Source: Euclidia mi
Taxonomy: Eukaryota; Arthropoda; Insecta; Lepidoptera; Erebidae
Assembly: GCA_944739405.2 (NCBI GenBank)
Contig: OX123186.2
Coordinates: 88,763,034-88,827,033, forward strand
Length of the DNA: 64,000 bases
Reading direction: 5' to 3'
In this document: positions 31,355 to 43,319 of the stretch, one piece after another
How positions within the stretch are numbered: the first letter of the stretch is position 1
How the letters are laid out: every line of letters starts with the position of its first letter
Notes under the pieces: generated by a model
Databases searched by the model: none
What the model saw: the letters and a program-made list of their open reading frames with translations, nothing else
Told to the model about the DNA's origin: nothing
Made by a program: the position numbers and the translations under genes

Positions 31355-32672
31355 TAATCCTCCAAACTGTAATTACTAACCTTTTTACCGCCATATTTAG
31401 GTATAGGTGACAAGCCAAATTAAACTTAGCATACTATGTGTAGGCTACAATTTGGTTTGTCATTATTGTCATCCGTACATTATAGTGGCGTCCAAAAGGC
31501 TAATATAACCAGTTTTCTTGGTCTCACATTTCTTCGTCTTGCAAGTGATGGATTAGTGATGTCGGGGTCTTGATTATTACTACGTCCTAAGAAAATCATG
31601 TCTTCTGGATATGCTATTTGTGGATACAGACCTTGAGCTGTATCAAATCGAATTTCCTTAGAGAAGTAATAGGTAATTGTTGTCTAAAGATGACTTGCAA
31701 ATGCTGTAGGTACTTTGGTAAATTTAAATTTAAATGGTTTGATATGTGTTATTATGATTTTAATAATAACTGTTTCGTGTTGTTGCAGCCACTGTAGGTG
31801 TTTTTATTTTGACAATAATGTCCTTTGTCTTCCAAGTATCTATGTCTTCGAATAAGTTTCCATATTTTTATTTTGATCTAGTTTTACAGCCTTTTAAGTA
31901 TTTTTATCATGTAGTGGTTTTACTGAATAATGAGCTGTGCAGATACAATTATGTCATTCAATTAGTACCGGACTGCTTAGTTATTGTGAGTCAGGTAATA
32001 CTTTTGGTACTTGAACTGTTAGTATAATAATTACAGATTTTTATCGAACTACTTAGGTCCTTGCTTTGAAATCCAATGTCAATGGTTTCTTACTTTATCT
32101 GAATGTATGTATGCTTTAAGTTGGAACAGGCTTAGGAAGTATTTTGCAGCTATGTAAATATATTTCTGACGCCAGAAGTATTCTTGGGGCCGATACAAAT
32201 TACATCTATTTGTAGGGTTGTACCTAACGTTATAGACATATAGATGAGTGACTAATGTAAAATAATATCATAGATTTTAGAAAAAAAATGTCATTAAAAG
32301 GTATGCTCGCAGTTAAGTTAAACGTTTATATTTAAAAATACAAAAAAATAAAAATAAAACATTGAATGTGATGGTTTATTTCAGTATTTATTTTTGTTAG
32401 TTATGTACCTTATCATGAAAAAATCTTGACTTATTACTTTAGAAGTAAAGAAGTGATTTCGCGTATTAAGCTTCCCAACATTACATTCTAGATGAGACTG
32501 AATTGAATATTAAATACTATTCGAAGCAAAGCTAACATGGAAGTAATTTCTGGTATCTGTAGATCTAACGGTTCCTTTTGCGTGACTCAAAATACAGTAT
32601 TTATTATATCTTAGAAATAGATAATAATCAGGTTTACAGAACGTGGTAACTAACTAGGTAATGGATTTTCAG
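31355..32672. other. Spacer E-F, with one weak exon candidate
   Basis: AT-rich. The only thing that stands out is an AG at 31787-31788 followed by an open frame in phase 1 to 32027, listed separately. No repeat family recognised. Confidence 0.45.
31789..32027 (+). CDS. Possible non-FLYWCH terminal exon (weak candidate)
   Basis: GTTGTTGCAG (AG 31787-31788) is followed, in the same phase 1 as the FLYWCH exons, by 79 open codons to TAA. The product is hydrophobic and aromatic-rich (FPYFYFDLVLQPFKYFYH, LVIVSQVILLVLELLV). No FLYWCH ligands and no family recognised. The open length is unusual for such AT-rich sequence, but there are many chances for one such run in 64 kb. Could be chance. Confidence 0.2.
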
Positions 32673-32860
32673 AGCCTAAATTCGACCTATCACAGCGCGG
32701 CAACTTGGTGGTACAAATCGGGGAATGGCGCTTCAACAAGCACGCTTGCTGGGGCTCCAAGGTCCGTTGGACTTGTATCAAGAAGAAATATGGCTGTACT
32801 GCCGCCATCACTACTGTGGACAATGTCATCGTCAAGACGCTTGGGAAACATAATCATTAG
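32673..32860 (+). CDS. mod(mdg4): FLYWCH terminal exon F
   Basis: Acceptor TGGATTTTCAG (AG 32671-32672), split codon ag (Glu), then PKFDLSQRGNLVVQIG, WRFNK, VRWTC, C-x6-C (CIKKKYGC), TTVDNVIV, KHNH and TAG at 32858-32860. It contains no ATG in frame, so it is invisible to start-to-stop ORF searches. The finger is complete with SQRGN like exons G-I, and it is single-copy in this window. More GC than its flanks, as expected for a constrained exon. Confidence 0.9.
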
Positions 32861-34722
32861 GTCAAGCTTCGGGATGACTTCATGTTTACGTACCAAATTG
32901 CAAGATTTCAATTGAATTAAGTTTATGGGATTGGCATTTTTCTGGACTTATGACATTCATAAAATCTTTTTAAAAACGTTTATTCGTAATGATAGAGAAA
33001 TTGGTGTTGCATCTATTGTAGTCGCAGAACCGTTTTCAATAGATTAGATCCGGAATACCCAAAAAGCTGTTATAAAGCAATTTCACTTAGGGTATGCGTC
33101 TAGCGAACTGAAGAACGAACGAAGTCTAAAAAAATGCCATTTTGTTATAAACAGTCACTTGGCTGTACTGAAACGTGATCACTCCCTCAAGCAATAATAC
33201 AAATAACAAATATATACGTATTTAGAAGTTAGATCTAATTCAAATTATGAATATACAAATTAGAATAATTTTGTAGTTTATGTACCTACGTTTTGTAATG
33301 GTGACTATTTAGTAGGTAAAATGCGTGATAACAATATGTACATCAGCCTTATTGTTATTGTCACTTTGATAAATGAATCAAAATGCATCACACTCCTCAA
33401 GAGATTTTCTGTTAATCTGGATATTATATGTTATTTTCACTTAAAACGTTTGGAAATAAAACTATAGTCGATTCGACACTTATTAGATAGACATCACTTA
33501 AAACGAGGACTAAATAGGTAAAGTTAACGTCAAGTTTTAGCCTTTGGGCGTGTTCAGATCTGACGAACGCGAATTTGTACCAGAGACTTTTGGGGATACG
33601 CTCATACTTCTTAAGCTGTGGCTTTAAAATTTGCTAAAATGTCGAATGGTGATATACCTACTCATCTTTAAAGAAGCTCTTCAATTGTCTAAAAATCTGC
33701 ATTTTAGACTAAGTTTAGTATTGTACTTAGTCATTGTTTTGGAATAAATCTTATTGGGTCATGATTTTTGGGGTTTGATGTGTTTCGATTCGTTTGTCGC
33801 CTTGATCTTCCATAGGTCGATCTCTACTGAAAGTGGCCCGTATAACTTGAATTGTATATTGAATATTAATGTTTATTCAATTTAATGTTAACTTTATTGC
33901 TTAAAAGTGTGTACTCAATGCAATAACTTAGAAGTAACTACGGGAGTAACTTAAGGAAAATCTTGCGGAAATTACTAGTTTTACATCAAGCGTTTATTAC
34001 TTATTAACATATTTTAGTGTCTTCTTATTAAATAGACAACTAGAGTATTTATGAGCATATTGCTCAGAAATACTCACATTATCGCTGCTGTATTTAAAGA
34101 ATCAATATGTATATGCCACTTTTAATTCTTCATTAGGGAATCTGATTATTCAGTTCCTGACATTTTTTTATACGGCTAACGAAAAATAGTGATAGGTTTG
34201 CCACAAGTTATGTACCTATCCCAAAGGAGTTTTGAACTGGTAATCCATTGAATATCAACTCAGCTTCATAGATTCTAATTTAGTAGCTTATGGCAGTGTA
34301 AAAAATATGAAGCTTTGCTTCAAGTTATGTGTAATCTAAAATATAAATATGTACCTAGTAGTTATTACTTGATATGTTGTAAGTATGTAGGATGTAAAGC
34401 AGAACTAATTTCATGAATCAAAGGATACTTTTCTTAAAAAACATATATTTAAATAATCATAAGTAGTTGTGATTTGCGTCATAATTTGTTACATCCTACA
34501 AAAAGAAGGATGTAAAATGTTTGTCGTGAAATTAATCTTGTTTTCTAGGCTCTATATCTGTTCATGTTAAAAATAAGATTTTATAAATACTATTTTCGCA
34601 TGAAAACTTTAAAGCTATTTTATATGGTAAGGACTAGATATTTTTTCATAATAAGGGGATTTCAAAATCTGTTTATTATAGTCTATAGTAATTAGTGTGT
34701 TATGACTCTATGAAATGGTTTA
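32861..34722. other. Spacer F-G, first part
   Basis: About 1.9 kb of AT-rich sequence. I see no exon, RNA gene or recognisable mobile element in it. Confidence 0.45.
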
Positions 34723-36335
34723 GGGCCGGAACATATCTGACGGAAGATCCGTCGCGTTTTATCGGTCGCGTAACGCCAATACATACAAATGTATAGAAAA
34801 ACGTTCAACCATTCACACCTGACCGATAATCCGTTAGTACGTCGAGCGTACTAACGGATTATCCGTCGACGTCGCGCGCACCACGCACCACGTGAATTTT
34901 GACCTTTGAGTAAGGAATAAAAATGGAGAGGGCAAATAGTAGGTACATATAGAAAAATTACATTATTCACATAATATATTATTATATTTTATATTTGTAT
35001 AGACTCACGGCTGTATCCCCGGAGGGGTAGGCAGAGGTGTAATATTACACCCACATTTCGCCATGATGTTTTTATACACATATATACGAAACCGACATAA
35101 AGCCACCAAACATAGTGTTGTTTCGTTTTGTCTTAGGGATATCTCTGTCAAAAAAAAGAGATAGCCATAGTTTACTGAATAAATTGATCATGACGATATT
35201 TTATTAGAAATGTCATTCGTGCCACTATCGCTATATTTTTCGCCAAGGTTTGTGGTACATCTGCTGTGAAATCGTTGTCTATCGAACACAATAATTTTGT
35301 TTTTGTGCATAAATATGTCTAAAAGTCCGATATTGGCTCTCATAGAATATTTTGTTACATGTTTCATACAAGAGTCGTCTTTCGCTTTGTCATGTTCGCC
35401 CACATTTGCATTATGGAATAAACTAATCTGGCAAAAGATTTAAACTAACAAAGGTAACTCACTACAAAAATGTATTATTCTCCTCTAACCGGCTCCATAT
35501 CGATATCGATTACATTCTGGTGAACAATTTGCATTGCATTTGGGCAAAGCCATTTTATTTGCCCGACGTTTCGTAGGTGTGCACGCTAATTTCGTAGGTG
35601 TGCACGCTAAATTCGTAGGTATTGGACATACCATATCCATGTCATTCCTAGATCGGTGATTTTAAGATCGTAAGATTCCAGGGCCGCCAGACCTTACTTA
35701 TTTTTTCAGAAACGAAATGTGTAGAATAATGTAGTGTTAGTACTATGTGCTATGAGTGTACGCATATTTGCTAGCTTGGAACCAGGGCCAATTTTTGGGT
35801 ATGAGGTGCTTAAGGTCCACGGGAACAATTTCCATACATACCTATAGAGAAAACATTTTGTGTCTTGCTCTGCAACTGTACCTAGTCTGTAACCCCTTCT
35901 ATATCATTTGTATAAGTTTTGTGAAAAACCGTAACCAAATCGTATTATCGTCTTTTATTTTTGAACCTCCATACCTAAATAGGATATATATTCGAATAAC
36001 GCTTGATGGCTACTATAAAAAATCTTCGAAGGCCGACATATTTTTAATAGTCAAACTCGAATTGCAATAAAAATAACTACAGAACTTCAGTGACTACATA
36101 ACATCAGGGAACACGAAAAATGGTTAGGTAAAAGAATATGACAGTAAAATATTGAGCTGCCCTGAGTACGGCCCTGCACGAACAAACTTATATGTGTGCA
36201 TAATAGCCACGCTTTCAGCGAATGTGTGCAGATACGCTCGACGCATTTTCCGTCAGATGTGTACCGATTCATATGACGGAATAGACGCGACCGAAGATAC
36301 GTTCGACGCATCTTCGGTCAGGTATGTTCCGCCCC
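34723..36335. mobile_element. Probable TIR element of about 1.6 kb with TTA target duplication
   Basis: The left end GGGCCGGAACATATCTGACG and the right end, inverted, GGGGCGGAACATACCTGACC match over about 32 bp with a few mismatches. TTA flanks both ends. A 3-bp TTA duplication fits PIF/Harbinger-type elements. Inside are a perfect 17-bp hairpin (34825-34863) and a SINE-tail fragment (about 34994-35070). No transposase recognised: the 104-codon ORF at 35756-36070 has no visible DDE motif. It could also be two separate related short elements. Confidence 0.5.
34825..34863. repeat. Perfect 17-bp inverted repeat
   Basis: GATAATCCGTTAGTACG, 5-bp loop TCGAG, then its exact inverse. Lies near the left end of the TIR element. 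Confidence 0.85.
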
Positions 36336-38581
36336 TTAGGCGCTCACCATACCATTGCCAGTGTTCTAAGTTATAGATTCGATTCAAACATATGGGATAA
36401 AAAAAAGGTAGTCCCTTTTATAGTTATAGATTGTGCCCTAGTTTGAATATTTGTTATGTTCCGGGAAAGTGTCATTATTATCTATGAACATAACCTTTTT
36501 AAAGCGAAAATGAATGACGGACAAACTGTGTATTTTGGCACGACCTTTGACTGATTTGGTTTAGGCTTACATATTAAACTTAAATCTGGATAAATCTGCA
36601 TCGGATTTAAATGCGTCAGATGTGCCTGAGTGAAATATCAAATAAATTCGACAGAATATTTGTTTTAAGGTTATTTTTAATATATTTATTGGTACTGATT
36701 AATTGTAACATTTAATGTCATGTAATATATTTTTGAATTATCTAATGCTTATTTAATCATATCAGTATAAGGTAAGGGGTAGGCAGAGGTGGAATATTAC
36801 ACCCACATTTCGCCATGAATTTTTAGGTCCCACGTTATAGGGGGCGAGCCTATTGCCGTACCGAGCACATTACCAGTCTCCGTGCTGCTACTGAGAATTT
36901 CCTACCGGAAAACCCAATAACACTATGCACGACCCGGGAATCGAACTCGAGACCTCCCAGTCACACGAGCATATTTATGCCGCGAGACCAACGAGGCAGA
37001 CCAATAAGGAAATGTTTAATAATTGTGTAGATTTTAGTAACTGTGTTTAGGTTGGTTTGATATGCCTATATTTGATAGTGTGGATTGTGCCCTGTACCTA
37101 GTTATACTCTTTATACCGAATTCGTTTATTAACCTAAGTTCCTAGTTAAAAATGTTTTAGTCGAAAAAGTATTACTTCAAACCATTGAAATATTTTAAAT
37201 TTAAATGTAATTGCAATTGTATCTCGTGATAACAAAGTAAGTATGTAAATTATAGAATGGCAAAATAGACAATTTTTGGGATGTTACAGAACTGGAAAAT
37301 AATTTAGAATTATAAGGAAAAAGATGTACCTACTTATTATTGATACCTACTGACAATTAACCTGACAGTTTTGTCAATTACTGCTGCAATATAGACTCAG
37401 CGTGTCACATGACATTTCCGGATAATATCTACATAGATTTTATCCGGCCATGGCTCTGCACACTCGGCTATGTTACTATACACTTTGTGCCTGTGCCTAT
37501 GAAAATGTATAATGCAAAATCTGTATTGGCAGCTTCGGAGCAGTAGTAAATTTAGATTACTATAGTGATTGTGTATTTTTTATGGTTATTTCTTGTTTTT
37601 AAATTGTACAAAGGCAGTGACATGACTAGGCAATATACTTTACTAGTGACATCAAATTATTTTCGCGTTGGAATCCACACTTGACGCATAATGGACGTAT
37701 ATTTTAATTTCAAATTTCACACAGTCATGGTGTGTGGCTTAAAAAGTTATTCATACTATTTAATACATTCTTATGACATTTACTTGTAACTACAGCGACA
37801 TGTTAAACTATACAGTTGCAGTACGATATTAATACATATTTTCTACGCCATAACAACCATATAAAGGTCAAAGTCTGGCCTTATGTGTTGTCGTGTGACC
37901 ATATTATGTATAGTCATGTCATTGCTAAGTTTAGAGTTCATGTTAGTGTTAAATTCTGACAATGCATAATCTTAGAATTATTTTTAATTAAAAATCATTG
38001 GTAAAGCTTTCTTTTTAAATTTAATAAAGGACTTATCTAAAAGCAGTGTTTTAATTGAACATATGGGGGCCAATTCTCCTATTTTTATATGACATTGATA
38101 TTATATTTTGAATGGACTCAGAAGCGATATTCTGATAACCTAATGTCATTATCGTATAATTTGAAATAAAAAGTTCGTCGTTGACACATATTTTGACACT
38201 TGTTTCAATTTACGATCTCGTTACAACTTCGTTTAATTATCAGATAATTTAGAAGAATACGCTTTTTGTGACGTCAGTATGACACTGACATGATATCGAA
38301 ACTATATTGATTTAGTAAAATTGGGCCCCTGGCTAACTGAACATGACTCTTTAAGCTTTCTTAACTTGCATTGTCATTATGAGCAAGTTTTTGAACAATT
38401 TGTATAATAGCTTATTTCTCAATCATATCTAAGTATACGGAATGCATTCTACTCATAAATTTTAAATTAAATTTAAATTTTCAATTAATAAGAAAGAACC
38501 ACATCCAACACACCCCTGTACTAGTCAGAAGAGGATCAGAGGGTAGTTCACGACCTGGAACTAAGTAAGATGTTTTTTCAG
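36336..38581. other. Spacer F-G, last part, with one SINE
   Basis: Contains the minus-strand SINE listed next. The rest (37004-38581) is AT-rich with no recognised feature. It ends in the acceptor of exon G (GATGTTTTTTCAG). Confidence 0.45.
36771..37003 (-). mobile_element. tRNA-derived SINE, minus strand
   Basis: Read on the minus strand: tRNA-like head with GTTGGTCTCGCGGCATAAA, B-box GAGTTCGATTCCC, a body with TTGGGTTTTCCG and GCAGCACGGAGACTGG, then CTAAAAATTCATGGCGAAAT and ACCTCTGCCTACCCC at the tail. Same family as 44914-45155 and the split copy near 56400-57275. Confidence 0.75.
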
Positions 38582-38802
38582 ATCTGAATCCAATATTTGC
38601 GCTATCTCAGAGAGGCAACCCTGTTATAATGATCGGCCAATATCGCTTCAACCGGGTAAACAAATACGGCAGCAGAACTAGATGGGTGTGCGTTAAGGCT
38701 AAGGCTGGCTGCAGAGCATCTCTCCACACCATGGACAATGCCATCGTCCGAGTATGGGGCTTCCACGACTCCCAGGCACACACCAGTGCTAATCGATTCT
38801 AA
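38582..38802 (+). CDS. mod(mdg4): FLYWCH terminal exon G, altered His motif
   Basis: Acceptor GTTTTTTCAG (AG 38580-38581), bases at close the split codon, then LNPIFALSQRGNPVIMIG, YRFNRVNKYGSRTRWVC, C-x6-C, TMDNAIVRVWG. Instead of H-x-H there is FHDSQAH, so the second His is lost or moved by three residues. The tail continues THTSANRF-like to TAA at 38800. First of three close paralogues (G, H, I) that share this. Codon use is GC-richer than the flanks. Confidence 0.85.
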
Positions 38803-40291
38803 ATGTGTGTGAGTTTGCGTATTTATTGTAAAGTATCTATGCGTCATACCATTCTTCTTCTTGACTCATATGACGAAGAGCATTAGGATTCTCGGCAAAG
38901 AAAATTTCCATACATAGAAATTTGGCGGCTTTCCATACATAGAGATTTCCAAACATTTTGGCATTCTGAACACGGCTGTTGTTTACAAAGCACAAGTTAC
39001 CGATAGACTCATGTGGTACATTAAATTGCACTGCTTGCTATTTGGCAGTGCGCAAAGCTCGAGAATATAAAGAAGATTTAGTAGACTAACAAAGGCGCAG
39101 GCGCAATCGAAACTTTTAAACACTCGCGTTGCATGTTTAGAATCTGGATCCCTCTTAGCTTCACCGCGGGTGACCAATCCACGATTACTGAGCCCCCCCA
39201 CCACGACAAGGTGGTGGGAGGAGGGGGAGTCCCACGGGGGGAGGTATGTAAATACCTAATGCATTAATTCCCGTATATATATATATAATTATATATACCG
39301 CACCGCGTGGGCTTGGAGGGGCCTGCGCAGGATGCGTCCAACGGTGCGGGTGCGGGGGACAGTTCTGTGTCTGTCATACTCCGGCTCTCATTTTCCCCAA
39401 GAGTCGGAGATCCGAAGGGATTTTACACCGCGTAAAAAAAAAAGAAAAAGGTATTTACATACCTTATTTTGCTTGACGTTTCGAGACAGTTGCACGTCCC
39501 GTGGTCGCAAGCTGTCGACCGAACGAAGTCAGCTTGCGACCACGGGACGTGCAACCGTTTCGAAACGTCAAGCAAAATAAGGTATGTAAATACCTAATGC
39601 ATGTTCGCGTTAATTCCCGTCTATATAATTATATATTCTAAAGGCTCGATAATCCCAATGATCAGAAAAACTTGAAATCGTTAGAGCATATCTGTGGTTT
39701 TGAATTCTTTGCGTGTTCTATAGTTTCCTTTAGGGCGTGTGCTCTATAAACCTGTCCCAGTCATTGTCTTCCTAACATTTAATCATCTGACATCGAAGCA
39801 CATATACTTCTAACACAAGTTTAGGAATTATTTTCCATGGTTAGAACCAGCAAAGCTGGGTAAAACTGTGACTAATCCTGAATTTTAGTCTAGATCGTAT
39901 TAGAATTATGGTGACATACATACATACATAGACTCACGCCTGTTTCCCGGAGGGGTAGGCAGAGACTACGGAACGCCATTTGCAACGATCCTGACATACC
40001 TCACTTGCTTCAATCACTCCCATCAAGTTTCTCATTAATCAATTATGGTGAACTTGCACCAAAAGCGAAAAGTTATGTTACAAAGAAATAAATACGAAAA
40101 AAAACATTTTACAAAAATGTTTCTTAAAGGAAAGAACCTGTAATCTCAAAATTGCGTCTAATTTGCTTTAAAATGTTACCCAGTACGTGGCACTCGTTTC
40201 ATATCTCATTCTTCCAAATCACACTGATAGTAACATATCGCGATCATACACTGATCACGCCCAGGTATTAACAAAATTTTTACATTTTCAG
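38803..40291. repeat. Spacer G-H with foldback repeat and SINE-tail fragments
   Basis: No exon. 39243-39290 and 39581-39635 carry the same TATGTAAATACCTAATGCAT segment. Between them is GC-rich sequence with CATACTCCGGCTCTCATTTT and a near-perfect palindrome (separate entry). A fragment at about 39923-40010 begins GACTCACGCCTG...GGGGTAGGCAGAG, like the LINE end at 51250. Confidence 0.5.
39450..39594. repeat. Near-perfect 64-bp palindrome
   Basis: Arms 39450-39513 and 39531-39594 are inverse to each other with two mismatches, around a 17-bp centre containing GTCGACCGAACGAAGTC. Arms include GCTTGACGTTTCGA and GCACGTCCCGTGGTCGCAAG. Probably the core of a foldback or MITE-like element. Function not recognised. 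Confidence 0.85.
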
Positions 40292-40512
40292 ATCTGAACC
40301 CTGTATTCGCGCAATCTCAAAGAGGCAATCCCGTCATAATGATCGGCCAGTATCGTTTCAATCGTGTCACTAAATACGGCAGCAGAACTAGATGGGTGTG
40401 CGTTAAGGCCAAGGCTGGTTGCAGAGCGTCTCTCCACACCATGGACAATGCCATTGTCCGAGTATGGGGTTTCCACGATCCCCAGGCGCACACTAGTGCT
40501 AATAGATTTTGA
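40292..40512 (+). CDS. mod(mdg4): FLYWCH terminal exon H, altered His motif
   Basis: Acceptor TACATTTTCAG (AG 40290-40291), phase 1. LNPVFAQSQRGNPVIMIG, YRFNRVTKYGSRTRWVC, C-x6-C, TMDNAIVRVWG, FHDPQAHTSANRF, TGA. Same 221-bp length as G and I. H-x-H is replaced by H-D-P with a later His. AATAAA at 40549-40554, 37 bp after the stop, is a plausible poly(A) signal. Replacement changes between G, H and I are few, so the family has been kept under constraint. Confidence 0.87.
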
Positions 40513-43098
40513 ACTAGTGCAGCTAAAATGGACATGTCTCGTTTCTGAAATAAATATGCAATAATATTGTAGCATAGGAAATATCATGTTTGTAGACGTA
40601 AGGATTCCGCATATCCTGCTCCATACATTCCAGTTCTGCATTATATTTCTTTCGATTTAATAATTAATTGATCAACTTTAAAGTTTTATTATTTGTATTG
40701 ATCAAGAGCATAATAATTATTATTTATTTCGTCATTATAAAGTATGTTTATTTTGCACTATAGCAACGTATACATCATTATTTTTCACAACAAATATGAA
40801 TTAAGAAATATCACATGTATTGAACAGATTGTATTTTTGTAAATCTATAGGATATTTATCTTTTAACGCTTTTGTTTTAGCCTCTTTATAAATATGTACA
40901 TATTTAAGTGTATTGAGTTATAAGTATATTTATTTTGATTAATCAACGTCGAGACATGACTGATTTGTGCATTCCTAAAGTGGAAAATCGAAAGCGATCA
41001 ATTTAAAAAAAATTACAAAAGATGCTTTCTCCACAAAATGTTGCTTGTTTCAAGAGTTTACATTGAGGCTTGAATTTTTTGGTGTAAGAAATAATTAATT
41101 ATGAGTAAAAGATAGTAGTAGGTATAAGCAGTATTTTATTAAGTTTTAGGGTGGGTTTTAGTATAAGTGTTAAATTGTAGTTTTAAGAATGAAATTATAT
41201 TGCATCGACTAATAAAAAATAAACTTTGAGCCTTGCGCCCTCTTGGAAACATTTGTTGCGCTAAGTGAAATTAGTCGTTGTGACTGAAATGTATTGCAAC
41301 ATTGTACAGCAATACCTACCTAATGCTTTGTAGCAGACATGTTTTTTATGTTTAAATGATTACTAAGGTTAGTATGGAAAGGTATGATAAATGTTGACGT
41401 TATATGGCTGGACTAATTAAAGTTTCGGTCGACAAATGCAAGACAAGCTGACTTTGGATCGTAGTTGAACAGTTGCAAGTATTTGGTTTGGCAAGTAGGT
41501 CTATAAAACACATACACAGTATTGATGACCCTGCGTAGCACGCATTTGGAATTGAACCTAGCGACCGCGTGCACACCGTAGACAAAATAAAAGTATTTGA
41601 CGAATACCGTATTTTTCGTGTTCGATGGCCAAAAGGCATAGGCCAAAAGGCTGTGTTGAGTGAAATATGTTCCCGAAGAGGGTTCGAGGCCACAACATAA
41701 AATGAGCTCTCGCACTCAAGTTACTAACGTAAATATTACTTAGGTTTTGGTGGTGGATATAATAACGAATGTTTTATTCCGTATTTAATCGTAAGTAGGT
41801 CCCGACTCCCAACCATTTGTTCTACCTTGCGTGAGACAAATACACGCTACGAACGTTTTATAGATTTTATTCAAAATATAGTTACAAATATTATTTTCAC
41901 TCATAAATTGAACTGTAGTTTTATTAGAATTTTATTTATTACAATTTTATTACGACGGCGAGGCGGCGATAGCCCAGTGGAGATACGAACAGACTGCCAT
42001 GCAGAGGGTATCGGGTTCGAATCCACGGCGCGCACCAATGACTTTTCGGAGTTATGTGCGTATTGAATTGTTAATTATCGCTTGTCCCGTGCCTCACAGA
42101 GCACGTTAAGCCGTCGGTCCCGGTTGTCATGAAGATCTTTGACAATCGTTACAGGGCGTCAGTACCTTCTAAACAAAACTGACACTAGTCTAAACCATGG
42201 AATATCGCTATCCCTTCGGGTTGCGGAGGTCAGACAGGCAGTCGCTCCGTGGAAAAGCTAATATTCAGTCAAATCCGGTTAGACTAGAAAGCGGACCCCA
42301 GATTGAAACTGGGATAACGCTAAGAGAAAGAAGACAATTTTATTACGACCAATAAAGGCTTGTTTTAAAAGGATATTTTTTAAAATTATTATTTTATTTT
42401 ATTCTTTGTTAAATGCAAATGATGCGTATTAGCCAGCTTCTTACTGAGAGTGCACTTATGACCACACATTCGAGGACTAAACGAACACGGAGGCAATCTG
42501 AAGTAAAAATAATTATTAAGTATGGAGGCAGGCCTCATTGGTGGCCTCATATACTACAACCTTATTTGAGGTTGATACCGGCCGAATAGAAGAATGACAT
42601 TCTCATAGCGAACACCGGACACTGGCGAGGTGGACACTTTTTGAATCGGAGTCAAGCAGGAAACAGCTGAACAGGCGCTCGCAGCCAAGTGAACGGTGGA
42701 CGCTAGTTTTTGATACAAATTGTAATAATTGTTGATTGTACTGTGAGTAATATTATAATGTGAGTTATACACAACGGTTATTTTACTTACCATCTCCTAA
42801 CCCGCAAATTCACGCCCATACCATATGTCGAAGAAACAAATGATAGTAGAAGGAGAAAATGGATGAACTGCAAGCGAAACACCTTGACGCACAGTCGAAA
42901 GACTATAAGTATATACTTACCGATCAGTAATCTCCGGTTATGAGATGTTAAATAGCATGGTTACTGTAATCAAATATGTTTAAATCTAAAAAGGAGTACT
43001 CTGACTTCACATTGTTTAAACAAATATACACTGGTCTCATGACAAGTAACAGAAAAAGTTTTCGAAACGATTAGGTATTAAGGTAGATGTTTTTTCAG
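40513..43098. other. Spacer H-I with one SINE
   Basis: AT-rich. Contains the SINE at about 41957-42335. Between 40560 and 41950, and between 42340 and 43080, no exon or known element seen. The acceptor of exon I closes the region. Confidence 0.45.
41957..42335 (+). mobile_element. tRNA-derived SINE, second family
   Basis: Head with A-box-like ATAGCCCAGTGGAGAT and B-box GGGTTCGAATCC. The body includes CCGTCGGTCCCGG and the tail AGAAAGCGGACCCCAG...GGGATAACGC. A fragment of the same tail lies at 62821-62908. Distinct from the 36771/44914 family. Confidence 0.75.
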
Positions 43099-43319
43099 AT
43101 CTGAAACCTGTGTTCGCTCGATCTCAGAGAGGCAATCCCGTCATCATGATTGGGCAGTATCGCTTCAACCGCGTCAACAAATATGGCAGCAGAATTAGAT
43201 GGGTGTGCGTTAAGGCTAAGGCTGGCTGCAAAGCTTCACTCTACACGATGGACAATGCAATTGTTCGAGTATGGGGCTCCCACAACCCTCAAGCACACAC
43301 TAGTCGTAATAGGTTTTGA
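43099..43319 (+). CDS. mod(mdg4): FLYWCH terminal exon I, altered His motif
   Basis: Acceptor GTTTTTTCAG (AG 43097-43098), phase 1. LKPVFARSQRGNPVIMIG, YRFNRVNKYGSRIRWVC, C-x6-C, YTMDNAIVRVWG, SHNPQAHTSRNRF, TGA at 43317-43319. The terminal motif is H-N-P, so the usual second His is absent, as in G and H. The acceptor context TAGATGTTTTTTCAGATCTGAA is almost that of exon G, supporting local duplication including the splice site. Confidence 0.87.

Noticed and set aside
35756..36070. 104-codon ORF as a gene
   Set aside because: No recognisable domain, lies inside a probable TIR element and lacks a splice context.
36771..37003. tRNA gene candidates from A- and B-box sequences (also 41957, 44914, 46233)
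   Set aside because: B-boxes are good but no cloverleaf could be supported and all are followed by SINE bodies and tails.
40288..40641. 117-codon minus-strand ORF, also 38602-38847
   Set aside because: Antisense shadow of exons H and G caused by their GC-rich coding sequence.
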